From: CAWFYI01 sp963820105 | GTDB taxonomy: Bacteria > Patescibacteriota > Saccharimonadia > Saccharimonadales > UBA4665 | Reading direction: 5' to 3' | Assembly: GCA_963820105.1 (NCBI GenBank) | Contig: CAWFYI010000001.1 | Coordinates: forward strand, 62,001 to 126,000 | Length of the DNA stretch: 64,000 nucleotides | Shown: piece after piece, positions 24,016-30,020 of the stretch | How positions within the stretch are numbered: the first letter of the stretch is position 1 | Layout: each line of letters opens with the position of its first letter | Translations under genes and position numbers: made by a program | Notes under the pieces: model-generated | Told to the model about the DNA's origin: nothing | The model's input: the letters and a program-made list of their open reading frames with translations, nothing else | The model's database searches: none

Positions 24016-25536
24016 ATGCCTGAGGACGCCAAGGTGGAAGCGACGCCGCGGGGCAAGTCCTCTATGCTGCCATTCCAAAAGCGCAAACAGCTTGAGCGCG
24101 ATATAGAACATGTAACGCAGGAGATGTACAGGCGCAACAAGGAGTTGGCAGAGACTAACAAGACGCTGTCGCTACTGAGGACCATAGATGCGCTGGTATT
24201 GGAGTCCCATACCTCTCTCAGGATGGTTTCAGCGCATATAACAGAGGCGATTACCCAGGTTACGGATTATCCCTTCGTGGGGCTCATGACCCGGTCCTCT
24301 CATACCAGGGAGGAACTGGTACTAAGCGGCTGGAGCGGGGCTGAGTGGCTAGGTAAACAGCCTGATGCGACTTTGGGTTCGGGCAAGCCGCTGCACATAA
24401 AACTGATGAACCCCTGGTTTCCCCAGATAGAGAGAAGCAAGCTGTTATCCCTTGACCACGTACAGAACGCCCAGATAGCGGACTTTCTTGATTGGAGTCC
24501 TTCCGCCGTGAAGGATCTGAAGAAGAAGCTTCCCTTAAAGTCGCTATATGTCATCAAGCTGATGGCCCGCCGCCAGATTGTCGGGCTACTGATAGTAGGC
24601 TATACCACCTCTGTATCAGAAGTGGGGCAGACAGACACCGAACTGCTTGACCGCATCAGCGAAAGCATCGGCGTAGCGCTGGACAACAAACTCCTGTTTG
24701 AAGAGAACCAGCACGTGCTGCGCCAGCTGAAGGAATCTAATGCCAAGCTGATAGCTCTGGACGAAGCCAAGGACGATTTCATCAGTATGGCCAGCCACCA
24801 GCTCAGAACGCCTCTCACGAGCGTCAAGGGCTATACCAGCATGGTTTTAGAGGGGGATGCCGGCAAACTTACGGCCCAGCAGAAAAAGCTCCTCAGCCAG
24901 TCCTTCTCGAGCGCCCAGCGCATGGTCTATCTGATAGCCGACCTCTTGAACGTTTCGCGCCTGAAGACCGGTAAGTTCGTGATAGAGGCCAACCCTGTTA
25001 ATTTGGCGGACGTAGTCCAGGAGGAGCTGGACCAGCTCAAAGAGACGGCAGCCTCCCATTCTCTGAAACTGATCTATAATAAGCCCAAGAAGTTCCCCGA
25101 GGTGCTGCTGGATGATACGAAGACCAGGCAGGTGATCATGAACTTCGTAGACAACGCCATTTATTACACGCCTACCGGCGGCAGCATAAACGTTAAGTTG
25201 AAGGAAACACACAGCACCATAGAGTTCCGTGTGGAAGACGACGGTATCGGCGTGCCTAAAAGCGAACAGCACCATCTGTTTACCAAGTTCTACCGGGCTG
25301 GAAACGCCCGCAAAGCCCGCCCTGACGGCACGGGGCTGGGGCTCTTCATGGCCAAGAAGGTTATTCTTGTCCAGGGCGGGGCGCTTATATTCGAGAGCAA
25401 AGAAGGCAAGGGCAGTACCTTTGGCTTCGTCTTCAGCAAACACAGGCTGGCGGCTAATTCTAAAAAGCCTGGGGGCGGCTCGCGTAAAGAGGCTGCCCAC
25501 GAAGGAAAATCTTCGAAAGCGGCCGCAAAAGCATGA
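24016..25536 (+). CDS. GAF-domain sensor histidine kinase
   Basis: A 506-aa soluble kinase. Seen: a coiled-coil start (about 20-55), a GAF-like domain (about 55-215), a second coiled coil (215-250), HisKA with phospho-acceptor H261 in ISMASHQLRTPLTS, and HATPase_c with N-box NFVDNAIYYTP, G1 EDDGIGVP, and G2 GTGLGLFMAKK. The C-terminus is a basic Ser/Lys/Ala tail. It ends a three-gene operon with a membrane protein and a small protein. No receiver is adjacent; the lone receiver at 20302-20670 is a candidate partner. Confidence 0.92.
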   Translation: MPEDAKVEATPRGKSSMLPFQKRKQLERDIEHVTQEMYRRNKELAETNKTLSLLRTIDALVLESHTSLRMVSAHITEAITQVTDYPFVGLMTRSSHTREELVLSGWSGAEWLGKQPDATLGSGKPLHIKLMNPWFPQIERSKLLSLDHVQNAQIADFLDWSPSAVKDLKKKLPLKSLYVIKLMARRQIVGLLIVGYTTSVSEVGQTDTELLDRISESIGVALDNKLLFEENQHVLRQLKESNAKLIALDEAKDDFISMASHQLRTPLTSVKGYTSMVLEGDAGKLTAQQKKLLSQSFSSAQRMVYLIADLLNVSRLKTGKFVIEANPVNLADVVQEELDQLKETAASHSLKLIYNKPKKFPEVLLDDTKTRQVIMNFVDNAIYYTPTGGSINVKLKETHSTIEFRVEDDGIGVPKSEQHHLFTKFYRAGNARKARPDGTGLGLFMAKKVILVQGGALIFESKEGKGSTFGFVFSKHRLAANSKKPGGGSRKEAAHEGKSSKAAAKA

Positions 25537-25555
25537 GCACTATTACACTATAGTA

Positions 25556-25584
25556 TTGACAAAGATAAATGTTTATGGTAAGCT
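25556..25584 (+). promoter_or_regulatory. Sigma70-type promoter of a candidate small RNA
   Basis: TTGACA (25556-25561), a 17-bp spacer and TAAGCT (25579-25584). The -35 is perfect and the -10 keeps TA...T. It points into a gene-free stretch that ends at a terminator-like hairpin. Confidence 0.6.
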
Positions 25585-25590
25585 GTGTAC

Positions 25591-25757
25591 ATCCTCGCCT
25601 TCATAGGCATAAGGGTGGAGAACCTTCCGGTGGCTCTCACGGAGCAGTCGGAACCTTAGACAGGGGGGTGCAACTTTACAACTAGGCTCAGTTAAAAATT
25701 TAGTTTGTCGGTCTAAAAGTAAAAAAGGCGCCTTGCAAGGGGCGCTTTAGTTTTCTA
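25591..25757 (+). ncRNA. Candidate small RNA of unknown class
   Basis: About 165 nt between a promoter and a terminator-like hairpin (AAAG-CGCC paired with GGCG-CTTT around 25724-25748, then AGTTTTC), with no plausible reading frame. Local stems can be seen (TTCCG...CGGAA enclosing GCTC...GAGC near 25630-25665; CTTAGAC with GTCTAAAAG). It does not match the conserved marks of 6S, SRP, RNase P or known riboswitches that I can recall. It could instead be the leader of the unit that begins at 25765. The rest of 25537-25764 holds only this. Confidence 0.45.
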
Positions 25758-25777
25758 AAAGAACGGCGAACTAGATA

Positions 25778-25828
25778 GTCATGGGTCTTTAAGCCCCGGT
25801 TGAAGCGTCTTTTAAAGATGCTCCCGGA
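25778..25828 (+). promoter_or_regulatory. Conserved folded 5' core, copy 1
   Basis: Starts GTCATGGGTCTTTAAGCCC and ends CTCCCGGA. It folds as a GGG...CCC hairpin, then AGCGTCTTT/AAAGATGCT inside CCGG...CCGG. The copy at 28484-28532 is the same at 47 of 49 aligned positions, with changes that keep the stem. It lies 171 nt before the gene start. Confidence 0.6.
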
Positions 25829-25891
25829 GTCTAAGAGATCCGTACCCCAACTAAATTGTTTTTAATTTCCAATGTGAACGGACTTCGATGA

Positions 25892-25939
25892 ACTAGAGAA
25901 AAGTGCCAACAAACCTGTTTGTTGCTGCCTTTCTCTAGT
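25892..25939 (+). repeat. Long hairpin in unit 1 leader
   Basis: ACTAGAGAAA (25892-25901) pairs with TTTCTCTAGT (25930-25939), and CAACAAAC with GTTTGTTG inside (25907-25924). Unit 2 has a hairpin with the same inner CCAACAA/TTGTTGC and CTAG ends at 28581-28640. Just outside, TTCGATGA and TCATCGAA could pair and close near the ribosome site. Confidence 0.65.
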
Positions 25940-25998
25940 ACAGAGAAAAACGTACCGTTGGAAACAACCTAACTCACACAACTACGATCATCGAAAGG

Positions 25999-27120
25999 AT
26001 GATTGAATTGAAACTCAAACTGATGATTCTTCTGACTGCCTGTATGGCATTCGGAGTCTTCCTGCCCGCTTCGGCGTCGGCAAGTACCTCGTGCCCGTCC
26101 GGCAAATGTTACACCGAAGCCGCCGAATGGGTGCCCGGAACGACCCTTACCGCATCAGGCGGAAGTGCAAGTGGTGGCGGAAGCAGTTATGCGATCATTA
26201 GGGAAACCCCGGTCTCGAAGCTCAAGAAGATTAAAAAGAGCTACGAAAAGAAGTACAAAGTCGTCGTGGGCTCCTACCAGAACCCGAACGGCTACGAAGG
26301 TACCTCCCCGTGCGTCGACCCCACCAAGGTCAAAAGGTGGCATTTCCACGCAGGTCAGTACGTCAAAACCACCAACCATCTCCGGGAACCCGTACCTCCG
26401 GAGCAGTGGAAGAAAGGCGAAAAGATCTGTGGCGGGAAAGAAGTCAAGATCAACGGCAAGTGGTGGTTCACGGGAACGCAGGAAAGGTGCTCGAACGTAA
26501 AGACCTGGATTCCGATCAGGAGAAACAAGATCCGGAAACCGAAGGTCGAATACGTCCAGTTCCCGACCATGGAAAAGTTCTACGAAGTCGCCATCAAGCG
26601 CCTGGAAATCAAATCCGCCTCCGAAGGTGGTTCCGGCGAAGGTGGCAGTGCGAGCGCTGAAACCCCAGGACACTGGCAGTGCAAGCCTGGCGGAGTGCTC
26701 AACGGCAAAACGTGCAAATACTGCCCGCCGCCGTCGTGTGAACCGCCGTGTACTTCGTGCGAAGAACAGCCTCCGTGCTGCGCATCTGAAGGACACATCG
26801 AATTCGGTAACGAATTTGAATTCGAGGAGGCACATGTAAATGAGCCCCCTATCCACTACTACATCGACGTATTTGCACCTGCAGGTGACCACCTGACCGT
26901 CTATTTCGAAACGGAACAGGCGCATTTCGGCACGCACGAAATCAACGTGTCGTCCTACGGAGCACAAAGCAAATTCGAATCGCTCTGGTACGCACCTTCC
27001 CATCCGGGACAATACCCCGTCTGGGTAAAGGTTGTGGACCACACTTCGGGAGAAATTTGTGAATCCGAAGTGCAATGGGTGACGGTCCTTCCTTGGGAAT
27101 CGGAAGAAAACCCTTCCTAA
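25999..27120 (+). CDS. Secreted Cys-rich protein of unknown function (unit 1)
   Basis: Not recognised. Seen: 373 aa with a clear signal peptide (KLMILLTACMAFGVFLPASASA, cleavage after about residue 28), a basic central region (30-200) with KKIKKSYEKKYKVVVGSYQN and aromatic pairs, a Cys-rich patch with CPPPSCEPPCTSC (about 235-262), and a C-terminal beta-rich, Ig-like stretch ending near TVLPWESEE. At least a dozen cysteines suggest disulphides outside the cell. All 17 Ile codons are ATC or ATT, none ATA, unlike neighbours, so it is probably foreign. ATG 25999 touches its SD; TTG 26008 is better spaced and may be the true start. It lies inside unit 1. Confidence 0.8.
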   Translation: MIELKLKLMILLTACMAFGVFLPASASASTSCPSGKCYTEAAEWVPGTTLTASGGSASGGGSSYAIIRETPVSKLKKIKKSYEKKYKVVVGSYQNPNGYEGTSPCVDPTKVKRWHFHAGQYVKTTNHLREPVPPEQWKKGEKICGGKEVKINGKWWFTGTQERCSNVKTWIPIRRNKIRKPKVEYVQFPTMEKFYEVAIKRLEIKSASEGGSGEGGSASAETPGHWQCKPGGVLNGKTCKYCPPPSCEPPCTSCEEQPPCCASEGHIEFGNEFEFEEAHVNEPPIHYYIDVFAPAGDHLTVYFETEQAHFGTHEINVSSYGAQSKFESLWYAPSHPGQYPVWVKVVDHTSGEICESEVQWVTVLPWESEENPS

Positions 27121-27371
27121 GGTAGGGAAGAAAGGACTAGCTATAAGTTAGAAAACAATGAAGTTGGGGCTGGTACGCACCATGAGGTTTGATCGGGCGT
27201 TTGTTTGCCTACCCTCGTGCTCTGCACACCTTTAACTGCTCGCGAGAGATCCCTGTGTGTAAACACAAATCTCTCCGAGCGGTACCCCATGAATTTGAAG
27301 CCCAATGACTATCTAGTTTGCCATAAGCAATATAATAGTGTATAATCTACACGAAAGTAAGGAGATTTAAG
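27121..27371 (+). other. Folded 3' region of unit 1 and promoter of the next gene
   Basis: Gene-free. GGTAGG (27121-27126) can pair with CCTACC (27208-27213). GCTCG-C-GAGAGAT pairs with ATCTCTC-C-GAGC, with TGTGT-GTAA-ACACA on top (27238-27280). The right inverted repeat ends at 27322. A strong promoter, TTGCCA (27318-27323), 17 bp, TATAAT (27341-27346), then drives the surface-protein gene; its -35 uses the end of the repeat. Confidence 0.65.
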
Positions 27372-28064
27372 ATGAAGGTAAAAACCTTAGTCCTTAGCGC
27401 AGCTACCGCACTTATAGTGCCAGTAGCAGCAGTTGTCAGCCCCGCGCTGGCAGATAGCCCCGGCCAGGTTACAGCTGGTTACAGCATCAAGAACCTGAGT
27501 CAGAACACCAAATATACAAACCCGGCGACAGCAGGCCAATGTGAGGAACTGGAGTACAGTCTTCGCTTGCACAACCCAAGCTACAGTGCCGCTAACAGCA
27601 TAGTTGTTAAAGCTACTCTGCCAGCAGGTGCCAGCACCAGTAATACGTCTAATGCGACAATTACTTACTCCGACGGCGTAGGTTCGCCGGCTAGCGCCAG
27701 CGCTACTGTTAACCTGAACCCGGCCTTGGGCGTAAGCTACGAAGCCGGCAGCGCCAAGCTGTTCGATGGTAGCGGTAACGTCATAAAAACCCTGCCCGAC
27801 GGCGTAACAAATAGCGGCGTGAACATCGGCAGCCTTAGCGGCTCCACCGTTGAGTACGTCAACTTCAAGGCGAAGACCAGCTGTAAAGAGCTGCCTCCTC
27901 CGCCCAAGCCTCCGGTAACACCTCCGAGCACTCCTCCTACCACGCCTCCGACCACACTGGTCAACACGGGTCCTGGCGATGTGATCGGCGCCTTCAGCGC
28001 TGTGACCATAGCTGGTGCGCTTGGTTACCGACTATACCTGAGCCGTCGTCTTGCTCGTCAGTAA
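27372..28064 (+). CDS. Cell-surface protein with DUF11-like repeat and sortase-like C-terminus
   Basis: A 230-aa exported protein. Seen: signal peptide (residues 1-27, ending SPALA), a beta-sandwich-like domain (about 35-165) resembling DUF11-type surface repeats (YSLRLHNPSYSAANSIVVKATLP), a Pro/Thr spacer (PPPPKPPVTPPSTPPTTPP), then LVNTGPG, a hydrophobic helix and a basic tail (LSRRLARQ). The last three parts have the order of a sortase signal, though LVNTG departs from LPxTG. SD AAGGAG precedes the ATG. A terminator follows at 28199-28236. Its own promoter begins at the edge of unit 1. Probably wall-anchored; sortase use is inferred. Confidence 0.8.
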   Translation: MKVKTLVLSAATALIVPVAAVVSPALADSPGQVTAGYSIKNLSQNTKYTNPATAGQCEELEYSLRLHNPSYSAANSIVVKATLPAGASTSNTSNATITYSDGVGSPASASATVNLNPALGVSYEAGSAKLFDGSGNVIKTLPDGVTNSGVNIGSLSGSTVEYVNFKAKTSCKELPPPPKPPVTPPSTPPTTPPTTLVNTGPGDVIGAFSAVTIAGALGYRLYLSRRLARQ

Positions 28065-28198
28065 GACAACTGTACGAACGTAAAGAGCAAAGTTGTGGAT
28101 AAGCGGTAGCCTTTTGGCTCGAAATATGCTAAGCTTTGCATCAGTTAGACGAGCATAGACTGACCGCTCAGACCACTTCAAACAAAAACTCTTGCTGG

Positions 28199-28236
28199 AA
28201 TCCCCCGTTAGTAATGGCGGGGGATTTTCATTTTCG
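28199..28236 (+). terminator. Rho-independent terminator
   Basis: AATCCCCCG (28199-28207) pairs with CGGGGGATT (28218-28226), followed by a T-rich run. It closes the surface-protein transcript ahead of tRNA-Glu. The rest of 28065-28294 holds nothing I recognise. Confidence 0.85.
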
Positions 28237-28294
28237 CCTCTGTTATGGTAAGATTTGACAGTCGTTTTAGCGGCCGGCCGGAAGGCCGAAAGGC

Positions 28295-28369
28295 GGCCCC
28301 ATCGTCTAACGGCTAGGACACCAGGTTTTCATCCTGGCAATAGGGGTTCGATTCCCCTTGGGGTCACCA
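28295..28369 (+). tRNA. tRNA-Glu (anticodon UUC)
   Basis: Acceptor GGCCCCA/TGGGGTC, D-arm with TCTAACGGCTAGGA, anticodon stem CCAGG/CCTGG with loop TTTTCAT (anticodon TTC), T-arm AGGGG-TTCGATT-CCCCT and encoded CCA at 28367-28369. Unit 2 begins about 100 bases downstream. Confidence 0.95.
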
Positions 28370-28483
28370 GTTTTATAACGTTCATGCTTGCATTGACAGG
28401 TTATCAGACTAAGATGGAGTTTATGATAGACTTAGATAATTCTCGGCCGGGAGGCCAGGGCAGGCAACTTAACAAATCAGACA

Positions 28484-28532
28484 GTCATGGGTCTTTAAGC
28501 CCGGTTGCAGCGTCTTTAAGGATGCTCCCGGA
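28484..28532 (+). promoter_or_regulatory. Conserved folded 5' core, copy 2
   Basis: Same 5' and 3' ends as copy 1 (25778-25828), with two substitutions and two single-base gaps. The stem AGCGTCTT/AAGGATGCT is kept through a T-G pair. It lies 153 nt before the gene start, similar to copy 1. Confidence 0.6.
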
Positions 28533-28580
28533 CGTACAGATCCAATAGCCGACTACCATCTATTGAAGTTTCGCCTTTAG

Positions 28581-28640
28581 CTAGTAGATAGAGAGAAATT
28601 CCAACAATTCGTTTTGTTGCAGTCTCTCTCTATCTACTAG
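28581..28640 (+). repeat. Long hairpin in unit 2 leader
   Basis: CTAGTAGATAGAGAGA (28581-28596) is perfectly complementary to 28625-28640, a 16-bp stem. Above it CCAACAA and TTGTTGC pair around TTCG. Same plan as the hairpin at 25892-25939, with a different outer stem sequence. Confidence 0.7.
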
Positions 28641-28685
28641 ATGCTATATCGAAAAACACCATCCGACTACTAAGGGAATGGACCA

Positions 28686-28988
28686 GTGATGAAAAATCTG
28701 AAGATTTTAGGACTTGCTTTGATTGCATTGTTCGCCATCTCAGCCATGATTGCATCAGCACTACGGACGCCAGGCAATTCGGACAATTCACAATCGCAGA
28801 ACGAAACGTCGTGGCATTGCAAAAAGTTCAAATTGGGCCTGGATCCGTCACCACACCACAAAGGACAGCCTTCACCGAAGTCTGAAGTTACGATCTGTCA
28901 ACACGGTTCCTTCAAAGGTGGTTTCTTCGACATCAAGCCGCATAGGATGCCCAGAATCGAATTCAGAGCGCCTTTACCAGAAACTTAA
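28686..28988 (+). CDS. Small secreted protein of unknown function (unit 2)
   Basis: Not recognised. A 100-aa protein: signal peptide or N-terminal anchor (KNLKILGLALIALFAISAMIASA, about 2-25), then a polar, His/Lys-rich part with two cysteines (WHCKKFKLG and VTICQHG) that could form one disulphide, ending with FDIKPHRMPRIEF. The start is GTG 28686, eight nt after AAGGGA; ATG 28689 is one codon later. None of its seven Ile codons is ATA. No similarity to the unit 1 protein is evident beyond export. It could be a small effector or bacteriocin-like peptide; this is speculation. Confidence 0.7.
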   Translation: MMKNLKILGLALIALFAISAMIASALRTPGNSDNSQSQNETSWHCKKFKLGLDPSPHHKGQPSPKSEVTICQHGSFKGGFFDIKPHRMPRIEFRAPLPET

Positions 28989-29463
28989 TCTTCCCTGGCA
29001 AGCAGGCAGACGCTTTGCTAGAGCAACTTTTGCCAATCAACAAGGAGGTGAATCACGAGTACGCCAAGCAGGTAGTAACAAGCCTTAACGACAATTAAGG
29101 AAGGGAGGTGAAGATAGATGCATAGGAAACGAACATCTGTTCGTCTTTTGACCCTTCTACTCCTGGCCTAGGCAGACGCGAGTCCTAAGTTCAGGAAAGA
29201 GAGTAGTCGGCTGGTGAAGTCACACTGTTAGGTGGACGATGTTCGTTCATCTGTGGCTTCGCCGGTCGGCTGCTCGAGGTTGAGTGTTAGTTTTGTTTTG
29301 GTAATTTGGCCGTATTCCCTGCTCAGGTAGAGTACCCATTACATAAACAAACCACATTTACCTTAGAGCAGCCGACACACACACACATTTTGAGGATCAA
29401 TGACTGTCTGTTTGAAAGCCCTATGGCTCAAAAGAATTAACAGATTACTGTATACTGTAAGTC
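28989..29463 (+). other. Folded 3' region of unit 2
   Basis: Apart from the 17-aa frame, this gene-free stretch holds two strong SD-like sequences (AAGGAGGTG at 29042-29050, GGGAGGTGA), the 11-bp stem GTCGGCTGCTC/GAGCAGCCGAC, the right inverted repeat ending at 29414, and TATACT near 29451 upstream of the next gene. Confidence 0.55.
29118..29171 (+). CDS. 17-aa leader-peptide-like frame
   Basis: MHRKRTSVRLLTLLLLA, basic then hydrophobic, preceded by an almost perfect SD (GGGAGGTGA, 29103-29111) at ideal spacing. Its start region can form either a local hairpin (ACGAAC/GTTCGT, 29129-29144) or a longer pairing with GATGTTCGT at 29238-29246, an arrangement like an attenuator. A shorter frame with a GTG overlapping another SD (29048-29098) precedes it. 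Translation is unproven. Confidence 0.4.
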   Translation: MHRKRTSVRLLTLLLLA

Positions 29464-30009
29464 ATGAAGAAACGCATTACTTATCTGGGCATACTGGGTG
29501 TGCTGGTAGTTATTTTTGGAACGATCTACGGGGTCGTGCAGCAGGCCCAGCGCAGCGATGCGAACTCTCCGCAGATACAGATGTCCGAGGACATGGCCGC
29601 GCAGGTCAGGGGTCTTAAGGACCCTCATCTGGCCTCAACGCTCGCTCCTGTGGATATGAGGAACAGTCTGGCTCCGTTCACTATTATTTATGACACGAAG
29701 GGAAAAGTGGTAGGCGGGTCCGGCTACCTGGACAAGAAGGTGCCCAAGGCTCCGGCGGGCATGTTACAGGATTCGCAGGGCAAGACATATAATGCCGTCA
29801 CCTGGCAGCCGGCGAAGGACGTGCGGATAGCCTCGGTCACAGTGGCGGCCGGCAAGTACTACGTGCTGAGCGGCCGTTCGCTGACAGAAGTCGAAAAGAA
29901 CGAGAATCGTACGCTGCTGCTTTCGGCTGCCGGGGGCGTGCTGGCATCGTTGGTAATAGCGGCAGCTATAGTCGCCAAGACCGTAGCGGCAGAACCTGTG
30001 CGGCGCTGA
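29464..30009 (+). CDS. Unknown membrane protein with external domain
   Basis: A 181-aa protein: N-terminal membrane helix (about 5-25), an external domain of about 120 residues containing FTIIYDTKGKVVGGSGYLDKKVPKAP and YNAVTWQPAKDVRIASVTV, strands resembling the sensor part of membrane kinases, and a C-terminal helix (about 150-172) with a short basic tail. There is no kinase domain. It lies 11 bases before pyk and is probably co-transcribed. Its role is unknown. Confidence 0.75.
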   Translation: MKKRITYLGILGVLVVIFGTIYGVVQQAQRSDANSPQIQMSEDMAAQVRGLKDPHLASTLAPVDMRNSLAPFTIIYDTKGKVVGGSGYLDKKVPKAPAGMLQDSQGKTYNAVTWQPAKDVRIASVTVAAGKYYVLSGRSLTEVEKNENRTLLLSAAGGVLASLVIAAAIVAKTVAAEPVRR

Positions 30010-30020
30010 GGTCCTTAAGG

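Larger units (their letters stand above)
25765..27322 (+). mobile_element. Inverted-repeat-bounded unit 1 with structured 5' region and secreted protein gene
   Basis: The ends GGCGAACTAGATAGTCAT (25765-25782) and ATGACTATCTAGTTTGCC (27305-27322) are inverted repeats, 17/18 matching, with the odd base able to form a G-U pair in RNA. Inside, in order: a conserved 51-nt core (25778-25828), a long hairpin (25892-25939), the 373-aa gene, then a folded 3' region including a stem with a GTAA tetraloop (27238-27280). Unit 2 at 28473-29414 has the same plan. Whether this is a DNA element or an RNA whose ends pair is undecided. No transposase is inside. Confidence 0.6.
28473..29414 (+). mobile_element. 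Inverted-repeat-bounded unit 2 with structured 5' region and small secreted protein gene
   Basis: Left end CAAATCAGACAGTCAT (28473-28488) and right end ATGACTGTCTGTTTG (29400-29414) are inverted repeats apart from one extra T. Compared with unit 1, the pair T-A has become C-G on both sides, so the pairing is kept. Inside: the conserved core (28484-28532), a 16-bp hairpin (28581-28640), a 100-aa secreted protein gene, a 17-aa frame with a perfect SD, and a long stem GTCGGCTGCTC/GAGCAGCCGAC (29266-29276 with 29366-29376). Same orientation as unit 1. Confidence 0.6.

Noticed and set aside
25591..25757. 6S, SRP or RNase P RNA
   Set aside because: The hallmark sequences are absent; CCGGAAGG appears only on the opposite strand to the promoter.
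26155..27075. 306-aa minus-strand frame inside unit 1
   Set aside because: Antisense to the signal-peptide protein; its composition (Arg/Phe-rich) is that of a shadow frame.
25765..27322. Group I or II intron, or IS element
   Set aside because: No reverse transcriptase, homing nuclease, transposase or intron core was found, and no clear target duplication.
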